Assembly (NCBI GenBank): GCA_947489585.1 | Contig: CANLEE010000006.1 | Span: forward strand, 62,001-126,000 | DNA from: an uncultured Psychroserpens sp. | Lineage (GTDB): Bacteria; Bacteroidota; Bacteroidia; Flavobacteriales; Flavobacteriaceae | Direction of reading: 5' to 3' | Length of the DNA: 64,000 nt | Shown here: piece after piece, positions 25,300 through 33,494 of the stretch | How positions within the stretch are numbered: position 1 is the first letter of the stretch | Layout of the letters: every line of letters starts with the position of its first letter | Program-made: the position numbers and the translations under genes | The notes under the pieces: generated by a model | Database searches by the model: none | Told to the model about the DNA's origin: nothing | Seen by the model: only the letters and a program-made list of their open reading frames with translations

Positions 25300-27312
25300 A
25301 TGAAGTTTGTGCTAGGGATTTTATGTCTTACATTTGAGGTCGTTCTTGCACAAAGCTCAGTACTGTCGAAAGATATAGTATACTGTAATCCAATAGAAGC
25401 GATTACTGTAGATGGTCAAATAGAGGATTGGCCTACAAATCTTGTAAAGCATGCAATTGACGTCCCTTTAATGGGTTCGAAACAGGATAGTAAAACCGAT
25501 TTTTCTGCGTTTTTTATGACAGGTTATCAAAAGGAAGAAAACGCTTTATACATAGCTATTGTAATTAATGATGACGAATTTGTATTAGGCACAGAAGAGG
25601 ATAACATCAACCATATGGATGCCTATCTTTTGTATTTAGATCAACAGCATTTGCGAAAGGGCTCTGGGATAAGTCGTTATTTGCTTTCTGAAACACAACA
25701 ATTAACTATTGATCCTCAAGTGAGTTGGGATCCCAAAATGCTAACTTTAGCGACTTGGGATAATATTAGTTATAAATCGACACTTCATGGAAACACCAAA
25801 ATTTATGAAATACAAATAGATTTGGAAACGGATATTTATGAAGGAAGAACTATTGGTATTGCGCATATGATTAATGATAAAGATACCGATACGCAAGAGA
25901 TTTATGCGTGGAATAGGCAGCCTTCACATATTATTGCTAGACCAGTAAATTTGGGAACGCTTGTTTTTCAGAAGGACAATAATAATTTGGGACATATAGA
26001 GGGTCGAGTGCAATGGCGAGATACTTTGGTAAAAGATAAAAACCCCAGAGGTGTATATGCTATTTCAAAAACGAATGCAAATCAGTGGTTTTATATTCTT
26101 GCTAATCGTAAGAGTGGAGATTTTCAAGCGACCATACCCAAAGGCGAATATATCTTAAAACCTGATAAGACTGCATATTTTGGAGGGACTGGCTTCCGTA
26201 AAGTTGATCCGAAATCTATCTTAGCGTTTAATGTTGAGGCGCATCAAACAACGTCTGAACTCAATTTAGAATTGCAATATCTTCAAGTTCCAGATTTAAC
26301 AAAACCATCACAATTGTTAGCCCAATTAGATAAAGACAGTACTAAAATAAAACTGGATAAGGTCATAACTGCTTATATGGATTATTATCAGATAGAAGCG
26401 GTGTCTTTCAGCGCTTTTAAAGGAAATGCGACCTATTCAAAAACCTATGGCGTGACTAACAATTATACTAAAGAAAAGGCAAATATAAACACCCTTTTTG
26501 AAGCAGCGTCTATGACAAAGGCGGTATTCGCATATACAGTTATGCGTCTTTTTGAGAAAGGCCTTATAGATTTAGATGAACCGCTATACAACTATTTACC
26601 ATTCGAAAAGTCTGATAATACGGCGTATAATAAATTGCTCACTGCGCGAATTATATTGTCTCATAAAAGCGGACTTCCAAATTGGGGTAGATCTAATATA
26701 GACTATGAGTTTGAACCAGGTGACGGTTATGGTTATTCTGGTGAAGCTTTTGAATATCTAAAACGGGTTATAGAAACCATAACAGCTAAAGGGATTAATA
26801 CCATTCTTAATGAAGAATTGATTGCACCTCTAGGATTAGAAAACATGTATTTTAAAACGAATGATACGGGAATGAAACACAAGGCTTATGGCCACCTTAA
26901 CGGACTTGCCATACGAAAGGATATGCAGTCTGAAATTGGAGTAGCACATAGTTTGGTAACCAATGCGCAATCCTTAGCTACATTTGTGAAGGCCTTAAAC
27001 GATAGGAAAGGTCTAAAACCAGAAACTTTTGATCTCTTGTTTTCAAAACAAACTGAGTTACTTGAAGCCTATAGATCAAATCTTTGGGGCTATAATGAAT
27101 ATCTCGCATTTGGAGTTTTTATTGAAGAAAGACCATATAGCAAGGTGATTAAACACGGTGGGAGTAATGGTGATTTCTGGGCTACTTTTAAATTGTATGA
27201 CGACTTAAATATGGGGTATGTCATCATGACCAATGGAAATAGCGGGCAATTCATTAGAGATGATATAGAACGAAACCTTTTAGATTTAGAACAATTATCT
27301 CCCAAGAATTAG
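25300..27312 (+). CDS. Serine hydrolase (class C beta-lactamase-like) with N-terminal beta-sandwich
   Basis: About 670 residues from ATG 25300 (MKFVLGILC), which gives a clean signal peptide; an earlier ATG at 25270 adds ten polar residues. The N-terminal 220 residues resemble a CBM9/DOMON-type sandwich (VDGQIEDWPTN...). The C-terminal half is a penicillin-binding-protein-like fold: SMTK (Ser near residue 404), YGYSGE as the Tyr motif and KHGGSNG as the third motif. Probably a periplasmic esterase, peptidase or amidase. It starts 79 bp after DUF4097 and may or may not belong to the same transcript. Confidence 0.85.
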   Translation: MKFVLGILCLTFEVVLAQSSVLSKDIVYCNPIEAITVDGQIEDWPTNLVKHAIDVPLMGSKQDSKTDFSAFFMTGYQKEENALYIAIVINDDEFVLGTEEDNINHMDAYLLYLDQQHLRKGSGISRYLLSETQQLTIDPQVSWDPKMLTLATWDNISYKSTLHGNTKIYEIQIDLETDIYEGRTIGIAHMINDKDTDTQEIYAWNRQPSHIIARPVNLGTLVFQKDNNNLGHIEGRVQWRDTLVKDKNPRGVYAISKTNANQWFYILANRKSGDFQATIPKGEYILKPDKTAYFGGTGFRKVDPKSILAFNVEAHQTTSELNLELQYLQVPDLTKPSQLLAQLDKDSTKIKLDKVITAYMDYYQIEAVSFSAFKGNATYSKTYGVTNNYTKEKANINTLFEAASMTKAVFAYTVMRLFEKGLIDLDEPLYNYLPFEKSDNTAYNKLLTARIILSHKSGLPNWGRSNIDYEFEPGDGYGYSGEAFEYLKRVIETITAKGINTILNEELIAPLGLENMYFKTNDTGMKHKAYGHLNGLAIRKDMQSEIGVAHSLVTNAQSLATFVKALNDRKGLKPETFDLLFSKQTELLEAYRSNLWGYNEYLAFGVFIEERPYSKVIKHGGSNGDFWATFKLYDDLNMGYVIMTNGNSGQFIRDDIERNLLDLEQLSPKN

Positions 27313-27384
27313 TAATATAAGTACATTGATTTTAATTGAAATTCAACCAAGAAATAGTAAATAACTAATACTCCATTTAAATCA

Positions 27385-27657
27385 TTAAGCCGTTTGCTTT
27401 TGGTCGTAGTCCACAGATTGCTTTATTTGAAGTAAATGACTCGCAATAGAGGATAGTTCAAATTTTAGCAAGCGACTGTCTTTACGGCTAAAGTCTTCGA
27501 CATGATGTTTGTAAATAGATTGGATTCCTTTTTTAATAGAAATGAAGTAACTATCATCAGTGGCATCAAATGTCACAGAACTTTTGAAATCACTTTTTTT
27601 CAACAGCCAATAAGAAAGGCTATTAATCTGATTGAATAAGGCTAAATTGTCGTCCAT
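27385..27657 (-). CDS. Hypothetical protein
   Basis: 90 residues, soluble, no signal. Helical by composition with a central VTFDATDDSYFISIKKGIQSIYKHHVEDFS segment. I do not recognise a family. It is the only open frame in this stretch, has normal codon usage for the window, and lies between a convergent hydrolase and a membrane protein on its own strand. Confidence 0.5.
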   Translation of the reverse strand: MDDNLALFNQINSLSYWLLKKSDFKSSVTFDATDDSYFISIKKGIQSIYKHHVEDFSRKDSRLLKFELSSIASHLLQIKQSVDYDQKQTA

Positions 27658-27808
27658 AATACATAGGTTTTAATAGATCGAGGGGTAGACAAGTTAGCTC
27701 TAAGTGGTTGTTTTATAATGAATTATAAGATGAACGGCTTATAAATTCGCTAGAAACACATGTGAAGTATTATTTTACCGATTAAATACAACGTAAGTCA
27801 TTTATCGT

Positions 27809-28429
27809 TTAAAGCAGATTAAAAATCACATAGCCATAGGCAAAGATGCGCAAGAGTCTTAGCGAACCATAATAGATGACACGTTTGAAAGGAAATTTAA
27901 TGATTCCTGCAGTCATGCATGATATCGCAAAAGGAACGGGCAATAAAGCGCCAATGATGATTAGAAATCCACCCCATTTTTTAGAGTTTTTAAGCTGTTT
28001 TTCCATTTTAACTTCCAAATAGCTATGAACAGCTGGTATTTTAGTAATTAATTGTCCTAACCAATACGACATCAACCCACCTAAATATGACAAAACAGCC
28101 AATATACTTAGAAAGAACCATGGTGTAGTCATTTTTCCAGACCAAGCGATAAACATTTCAGGAGGTATAAGGCCCAGAATGGTTTCTGAAATAAAGAAGA
28201 CAGTTAATACACCAAAAACGGGCAACATCTCTGTAAGACGTTCTAAAGATGCATTTACATCTACAAATTGATTAGCTAAAGCAACTGCAGCAATAAAAGC
28301 CACGACATAGGGTAAGGCCGTTTTAATTGCAGACCAAATAAATTCATAAAATCCAGTGTATGCATAGTATTGATGCAGTAATTGTAGGCGAGATTTCTCT
28401 GTAATAGAGCGTGTTTTAGTAGGTTTCAT
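27809..28429 (-). CDS. VTT-domain (DedA/YqaA-like) membrane protein
   Basis: 206 residues with about five membrane segments and the VTT/SNARE-associated pattern: FFISETILGLIPPEMFIAWSG, then GALLPVPFAISCMTAGIIKFPFKRV near the C-terminus. Members move lipids or protons across the inner membrane. The Pro-rich GLIPPE re-entrant loop is intact. No operon partner. Confidence 0.78.
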   Translation of the reverse strand: MKPTKTRSITEKSRLQLLHQYYAYTGFYEFIWSAIKTALPYVVAFIAAVALANQFVDVNASLERLTEMLPVFGVLTVFFISETILGLIPPEMFIAWSGKMTTPWFFLSILAVLSYLGGLMSYWLGQLITKIPAVHSYLEVKMEKQLKNSKKWGGFLIIIGALLPVPFAISCMTAGIIKFPFKRVIYYGSLRLLRIFAYGYVIFNLL

Positions 28430-28624
28430 TTAGTTTAATAGTTGGTATTTGGGGGAATCAAATATATTATATCATACCTAAAATGAAAGAAATTTTTGCT
28501 TTATTCGATGAAATGCACACTCAATTGCATAGGCTATTGTCTTATAAATCATAAAATTTTATTAAATCTCTTATTTTGGTACATAAGACTTCCTAACTTG
28601 ATGTCAACTTGAACATTATAGATC

Positions 28625-29263
28625 ATGAAATATGTCATCCAACTATTGATTTTATTACCATTTATGGGCTATACACAATATGTAGAAAGTGATTGGGAGG
28701 AGCGAGACACATGGATGGCTCTGGATACCATATTTACCGCTATTGGCATAGAAAAAGGCGATTATGTAGCAGATATTGGTTGCCATGAAGGGTATTTGAG
28801 TATACGTTTAGCCAAAAAGGTTGAAAAAAAGGGGAAGGTGTATGCTGTTGATATTCGCACAGATCGTTTAGAGACTTTAAAAGCAACAGCCAAAGATCGA
28901 GATCTTAACAATATTAAAACCATTGTAGGTGATTATGACAACCCGAATCTACCAAGAGGACGCTTAGATACTGTTATTATTATGGATACCTACCATGAAA
29001 TGACAGATTATATGATCATTCTAGACCATATTAAAAAGGCTTTAAAGCCTGGAGGTCAAATTGTAATTATAGAAAAACTAAAGTCCCGAATTATTGGTAA
29101 ATCACGAGATGAGCAAACTGATGCTCATAGTTTAGGGCCTGAGTATGTTGAGAACGAACTTCAAGAAGCTGGATTTACCATTCGTTATAAAAACGAAGAT
29201 CTAGGTGATTGGGAGAATGATCCTGATAAGGTCATTTGGATGTTGATTGCAAGGAAGAATTAA
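28625..29263 (+). CDS. Secreted class I SAM-dependent methyltransferase
   Basis: 212 residues. The SAM-binding loop VADIGCHEGYLSIRLAKK, acidic VYAVDIR strand, DTVIIMDTYHEM and LKPGGQIVIIEKL show a normal class I methyltransferase. However, the N-terminus is a signal-peptide-like stretch (MKYVIQLLILLPFMGYTQ, cleavage near residue 18), implying a periplasmic location where SAM is not known to be available. The ATG at 28625 is the only start that includes the full chain; no internal Met would give a leaderless enzyme with the full fold. Substrate unknown. Confidence 0.8.
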   Translation: MKYVIQLLILLPFMGYTQYVESDWEERDTWMALDTIFTAIGIEKGDYVADIGCHEGYLSIRLAKKVEKKGKVYAVDIRTDRLETLKATAKDRDLNNIKTIVGDYDNPNLPRGRLDTVIIMDTYHEMTDYMIILDHIKKALKPGGQIVIIEKLKSRIIGKSRDEQTDAHSLGPEYVENELQEAGFTIRYKNEDLGDWENDPDKVIWMLIARKN

Positions 29264-29350
29264 TATACGATTCGAAATCAATCGTCTATTATATGATTGA
29301 TTCAGAATACTCATAATAGGAGATAACTTCAATTGCATTCAAATATTTTT

Positions 29351-29561
29351 ATTTTACATAATATAAATTATAGTACAAATGTATTTGTATAGCTGTTTAT
29401 AGCAATGGTTCATTTGATAGCTATAATTCTATACTATGTAAAATACCCCAAGAAACATTTGTCTGCTAAAGAAACTACAGAACTTGGGGCAATTAAACTA
29501 TTAAGCGGTTTGCTTCGCAGAGTTGTTTGCATTTGTACTATAATTTGACGTTATGTAAAAT
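29351..29561. repeat. 211-bp element with near-perfect 31/32-bp terminal inverted repeats
   Basis: 29351-29381 and the complement of 29530-29561 share the ends ATTTTACATAA and AAATTATAGTACAAATG around a 3-4 bp variable core. A third partial copy of the end (ACTATGTAAAAT) lies at 29433-29444. No open frame inside and no clear target-site duplication. It could be a MITE-like remnant or a structured RNA or recombination site. Related sequence occurs at 31014-31039 and 34700-34730. Confidence 0.55.
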
Positions 29562-29828
29562 ATCCGCTGCCAACGCTTATTGCTTTGTAAAATCAAATTA
29601 CTATTGCAATTTATTTTATACGCAATTTCCAGCCTCTTGCCAGCGCATTATAAAAGCTAACCTTTTGCTATGTTTTAAAAATCGCGTATTCGACAAAATG
29701 TACGTCATAAAAAATTTTAAGCGATTCTCGTCAACTTGCCACAAGAGCATAAATTTTAAGAAAAATAAAATTCCATGCACTTGTTATATTTAATCTACTA
29801 ATTGAAGTTTTCTTTTAATGTTTCATTG

Positions 29829-29857
29829 TCTTTTGTCTTGAAACAAAAGAAACAAAA
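29829..29857. repeat. 29-bp direct repeat, left copy
   Basis: Identical over 29 bp to 30777-30805. It contains the small dyad CTTTTGT/ACAAAAG around CTTGAA, and is T-rich in the sense of the minus-strand gene that ends at 29860. Confidence 0.8.
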
Positions 29858-29859
29858 GC

Positions 29860-30750
29860 TTAATCTTTAATAATATCTACTTCTCTTTTCTTTATTAAGT
29901 TATCTAATAACGATATCATCTCTTTCTTTCTTTGACTTAATGATTCATAGTTATTTATTTTATTTTCATAGTTTTCTATTTCTTTATCTATATTATTAAT
30001 TTGTTTTTCTATTTCTTTTTTTAATTTTTTCTGTTCGCCTTTTAATTTTTGTCTATTTCGCAAATCTTTAGCAAACTCTTTAAAAGCTAATGACAGTTGA
30101 ATAACTTGACTACCAGATTTTATTTTATCTTCAAATAGCATTTTGCTTATTAATTTAGAAATCTCTTTGGAATCAATTTTCTCAGATTTAATAATCTCTT
30201 CCATAACTTCTCTTGTGATGTCTATGCCTGTTGCCGTTATTTTAGTGCCAGGAGGTACTTCTAGAATATTAAAAACTAAATCCGATAATGATTCCATTTT
30301 TGATGCAACTTTTGCTAATCTATGACTCCGTTTAGTTGTTCTCCACCATTTTAGTGAAATTAATTCACTTTTTATTTCTTCTAAATCTTTTATTGATTCT
30401 TTGTTAAGAATTCTTTTTATTTCAACTTTTTTAAAGTCTTCTAAAATTTGAATTCTATTTTTTTTAAGTCTTGATACTATAATTTGTGCCTCATCAGATT
30501 TAATTTTTTCTGGAGATTTCTGTTTTATTACTTTTTTTATGGGTTTTTTATTTGAAGTTCTATCTCTTCTTCTATTATCAGCTCGATCTGCACCTGTTTC
30601 TTTTGATTTATTTTTATTACCTCTTTCAAATGCTGAACCACCATCCTTACTAGTTTTGCCTCTATAGCGTACAGTTGGCTCACCCATAACCTGTGAGTAA
30701 GAATAGGAAAATGTAAAAAACAATAACATAAAAATTAGATTCTTTTTCAT
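29860..30750 (-). CDS. Secreted coiled-coil protein, unknown function
   Basis: 296 residues with a signal peptide (cleavage after SYSYS, about residue 19). A Gly/Lys/Arg-rich disordered region (about 24-80) precedes a long helical body ending in a charged coiled coil (about 225-296, heptads rich in Lys, Glu and Ile). I recognise no family. The gene is bracketed exactly by two identical 29-bp repeats (29829-29857 and 30777-30805), as if carried as a unit. It is separated from the operon on its right by 277 bp and is not obviously part of it. Confidence 0.65.
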   Translation of the reverse strand: MKKNLIFMLLFFTFSYSYSQVMGEPTVRYRGKTSKDGGSAFERGNKNKSKETGADRADNRRRDRTSNKKPIKKVIKQKSPEKIKSDEAQIIVSRLKKNRIQILEDFKKVEIKRILNKESIKDLEEIKSELISLKWWRTTKRSHRLAKVASKMESLSDLVFNILEVPPGTKITATGIDITREVMEEIIKSEKIDSKEISKLISKMLFEDKIKSGSQVIQLSLAFKEFAKDLRNRQKLKGEQKKLKKEIEKQINNIDKEIENYENKINNYESLSQRKKEMISLLDNLIKKREVDIIKD

Positions 30751-30776
30751 TTTTAATTTTTTTTTAATTAAACATA

Positions 30777-30805
30777 TCTTTTGTCTTGAAACAAAAGAAA
30801 CAAAA
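30777..30805. repeat. 29-bp direct repeat, right copy
   Basis: Same 29 bp and same orientation as 29829-29857, 27 bp beyond the start codon of the coiled-coil gene. Confidence 0.8.
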
Positions 30806-31027
30806 ATTCAAGGCTGCATATAATTTTGGAAACAATTAACGGCTCATTCGCTATATTTTAGGAAAGATTATAACTGGTTAAGATTGTTTTCATATCCTTT
30901 TTATAATTGAAATTCTTAAGCTTAGATATTGCTAAACCCCTAAAATATGCACGCTCATCTCACCTATTGTTTTGGCCAAAATTTTATGAGGCCAAGTCAA
31001 ACATCGAGATTCTATTTTACATAATAA

Positions 31028-31639
31028 TCATATTAAATGTCCTGAAATATTATCCACTTCTTTTAGAGCTTTTTCTATTTCATTTTGTGAATACTTATTC
31101 ACTACATGCTCACCCATTTCAAAACAATAAACACCAACAGAAACTTCATCGTATGAACAACCGAGCTCATCAGAAAAAAAGTGTTGTAATAAGGGGAATC
31201 TTAATTCATCTTCCCAATTATAATCTTCCTTTATAATTGTGAATACTTCATAGCCTCCTTTCAGTGATAAATCTATTCTATGCACTTCTCCAGATAAGAT
31301 ATTGTCATAGCCAATATCTAATGAAACTTTAACTTTAGTATCAATTATATCATTTCCTAAATCATTAAAATCATTTACATATCTATTAAGGTCTTCGAGA
31401 TAATTTTTTAATTCTCTTTGATTTCTTTTATTATCAACAAAGTTTTTTTCGAACATTTTAATAAAATAATTTTCTGTTTTATTTAAATCATAACCTGATT
31501 TGTAATAAAAATTTATAGCATGCTTCCAGCAAGTGTATTTTGATAACCTAAAAAAACCTCCTGTTGATTCTTCTAGGATTGATTTAGATTTTTTTGGATT
31601 AGCTCTAATACTTTCTAATTGTCTATGTGAAATCTTCAT
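31028..31639 (-). CDS. Small RecB/Cas4-like protein of the FokI-QatBC-like operon
   Basis: 203 residues, cytosolic. The arrangement resembles the RecB/Cas4 branch of PD-(D/E)XK proteins: an N-terminal helical part with a cysteine (SKYTCWKHAINFYY), a RID strand (Asp123), then EVFTIIKED (Lys137) and a helix with LLQHFF (Gln152). The acidic residue of the ExK motif appears replaced (IIK), so it may have lost catalysis and act as a binding subunit. It begins 2 bp after the QatC-like stop and closes the operon. The family call is tentative. Confidence 0.5.
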   Translation of the reverse strand: MKISHRQLESIRANPKKSKSILEESTGGFFRLSKYTCWKHAINFYYKSGYDLNKTENYFIKMFEKNFVDNKRNQRELKNYLEDLNRYVNDFNDLGNDIIDTKVKVSLDIGYDNILSGEVHRIDLSLKGGYEVFTIIKEDYNWEDELRFPLLQHFFSDELGCSYDEVSVGVYCFEMGEHVVNKYSQNEIEKALKEVDNISGHLI

Positions 31640-31641
31640 TA

Positions 31642-32931
31642 TTACATCATTTTTTTTACTTCTGGGTAATTGTCAAAAACTTTATAGGCTTGAATTGACA
31701 TTCTACTATACATTCTCAATGCTTCTTTTTCATCAATAGAATCATTATATAAATCTGGGAAATGAATCATTAAATTATCTAAATCTGAATCTGAATAACC
31801 TTTGAATTTTGAGATAAACTCTAAAAAGTCGATTAAATTTCTTTTTCCGTTGTCTTCAGGATTTAAACTAGATATCTTTTCTGTCAATAAATCTCTGCTG
31901 TATTCATCTAAATGAACTCCATTATATTCAAGTGAAATTCTTCGTGATAAACAAGGTATACATTCACCGCAGTGATTTTTGGCTGAAACTCTTGATGCTT
32001 TCCAACAACTAATTGATTTATTTGCATTATTTGCAATCTCTTTATCCAAAATACCCACTACTTCTCCTTTTGTTTTATATAAAAAGGGATTTACAATATC
32101 AAGATTCTCAAGAGATAATAATTTCAAAAAAATCTCTTTTGCTAAATCAACAAATTTTGGATTGGCAGTATGAGTTGAAAAAGGTCCAACTCGTGATGGA
32201 TTTAATGGTAAGTGAATAGCAAATTGACCATTTTCAGCCATACTTATTATTTTTCTAAACCCTACTCTTCTCGCTGTCAACGCTGCTAAAGACAAAAATA
32301 AAAATGATCTAGTCCTTTGAGTGTTTTCCCTTTCTACATCAGTTGGGAAGGTAAATTCTCCTTTGTTTCTCCCAAAAACACGATAAGGAAAATATGGTAA
32401 TTCAGTTTTATAGAATTCATTTAATAGTTTTAAAACACCTTCTTGAGAAGCTTTTACAACCCTATTTTGATTAATATGACTTACTAAAACTAAATCTGAT
32501 TTTTGGTTTTTGAAATGAACTACTCCGCTTAATGAATCTAATCCACCAGAAAATAAAAGTACAGTTCCTTTCTTATTTGGCCAATCTTTACTCTCTTCAG
32601 GTTTTCCATCAATAGGAATAAATCTAATTGTCCAATTATCACTACTCAAAACAAATAGAGCCTCTTCAAGTAAGTCTTTTATTCTTTCAAACGCATGAAA
32701 ATTAACAACTTCAATACTAATTTCAATTGTTCTAATATAATCCTCTAACTCATTTCGCTTCACAGCTAAATCAGCAGCAAAAATACCTGAAGCTACATTC
32801 AACAAATCAACTTCTAAACTAGTAGTATCATCGAAATAGTTATTAAAAGCATTTTCTCCATTATACAAGTTTTCACCAGATATTAAGTCTAAATTAGTAG
32901 ATGATGTCTTATCGGTCACTTTTATTTTCAT
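31642..32931 (-). CDS. QatC-like / QueC-like enzyme
   Basis: 429 residues. An N-terminal extension (1-120) leads to an ATP-pyrophosphatase domain like 7-cyano-7-deazaguanine synthase: LFSGGLDSLSG (SGGLDS 128-133), RTRSFLFLSLAAL near 206, NPFLYKTKGEVV near 281, and a zinc site of Cys309, Cys321, Cys324 and Cys327 in HCGECIPCLSR. True QueC is about 220 residues and sits with queC/D/E/F; none is here. Size, the extension and the partner that starts MGTS match QatC of the Qat anti-phage system. It overlaps the QatB-like stop by 4 bp. It probably makes or attaches a deazaguanine-type group. Confidence 0.82.
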   Translation of the reverse strand: MKIKVTDKTSSTNLDLISGENLYNGENAFNNYFDDTTSLEVDLLNVASGIFAADLAVKRNELEDYIRTIEISIEVVNFHAFERIKDLLEEALFVLSSDNWTIRFIPIDGKPEESKDWPNKKGTVLLFSGGLDSLSGVVHFKNQKSDLVLVSHINQNRVVKASQEGVLKLLNEFYKTELPYFPYRVFGRNKGEFTFPTDVERENTQRTRSFLFLSLAALTARRVGFRKIISMAENGQFAIHLPLNPSRVGPFSTHTANPKFVDLAKEIFLKLLSLENLDIVNPFLYKTKGEVVGILDKEIANNANKSISCWKASRVSAKNHCGECIPCLSRRISLEYNGVHLDEYSRDLLTEKISSLNPEDNGKRNLIDFLEFISKFKGYSDSDLDNLMIHFPDLYNDSIDEKEALRMYSRMSIQAYKVFDNYPEVKKMM

Positions 32932-33491
32932 TTGCGATAAGATTTTGAACTATTAATTGCTGTGTCTACAAATGACTTCCAATCATTTATGTTTTTAGGC
33001 TCTACTTTTATGCTATCAATTATTCGAGAGGTTTCAACTCTTATTTCATTCTTGAACGAGTTTAATTCAGTAACAGATTTATTACGATACTCTTTGCCTA
33101 CATAGCCAGAAGCATCTCTACTTACTATATATCCAGTTAATTCAGAAAAGAATGCACTTCTCCATTGTTTGGTCGCATTTTTTGATAAATAAGCTGCAGG
33201 AATAGCTCTTTTGGCAAATTCAGCAACAATTGAGTTTTGTTTAGATAAAATAAGTTCTTGTCTAAAACTTTTTAAAGCATCTCTTGCATTTGTCGATTGA
33301 CTTATGAGTTGATGACATTTAAAAATAATTTCAGAATTAATCTCTTTAGATATTGGTTTATCTTGATTTTCGGAAGCTCTCCAAATCTCTTTAATAACTC
33401 TTTGCAAAGGAATTTTCTCATTCCTATATCCAATTTTCACTGGTCTCCAGTTATTATTATTCGGAGACGGATGACTTATTGATGTTCCCAT
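32928..33491 (-). CDS. QatB-like protein, predicted substrate of the QueC-like enzyme
   Basis: 187 residues, helical, with no enzymatic motif. It begins MGTSISHPSPNNNNWRPV. An initial Met-Gly-Thr-Ser followed by a disordered Pro/Asn stretch is what I recall for QatB proteins, and removal of Met would leave Gly2 exposed. QueC-like enzymes of related immune systems (Cap9 in type IV CBASS) are reported to conjugate a deazaguanine to a protein N-terminus, so Gly2 is a plausible modification site. It lies 3 bp after the FokI-like gene and overlaps the QatC-like gene by 4 bp. Confidence 0.65.
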   Translation of the reverse strand: MGTSISHPSPNNNNWRPVKIGYRNEKIPLQRVIKEIWRASENQDKPISKEINSEIIFKCHQLISQSTNARDALKSFRQELILSKQNSIVAEFAKRAIPAAYLSKNATKQWRSAFFSELTGYIVSRDASGYVGKEYRNKSVTELNSFKNEIRVETSRIIDSIKVEPKNINDWKSFVDTAINSSKSYRK

Positions 33492-33494
33492 TAT

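Larger units (their letters stand above)
29264..29859. other. Non-coding stretch with inverted repeats
   Basis: Nearly 600 bases without a convincing gene. An 88-codon frame starting with TTG at 29527 has a Cys-rich, low-complexity translation and no neighbour support. The stretch holds the inverted-repeat element at 29351-29561, a CCCCAAG/CTTGGGG dyad (29446-29452 with 29483-29489) and one copy of a 29-bp direct repeat at its right end. It marks the left edge of an accessory island. Confidence 0.6.

Noticed and set aside
29527..29793. 88-codon frame in the long non-coding stretch
   Set aside because: It starts with TTG inside an inverted repeat, its translation is Cys-rich and low in complexity, and it has no neighbour or motif support.
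30907..31236. 109-codon plus-strand frame
   Set aside because: It overlaps the end of the RecB/Cas4-like gene antisense and reads through repeat sequence.
31642..32931. Housekeeping queC (queuosine precursor synthesis)
   Set aside because: The chain is about twice the length of QueC, has a 120-residue N-terminal extension, and no queD, queE or queF lies nearby; operon partners point to a Qat-like role.
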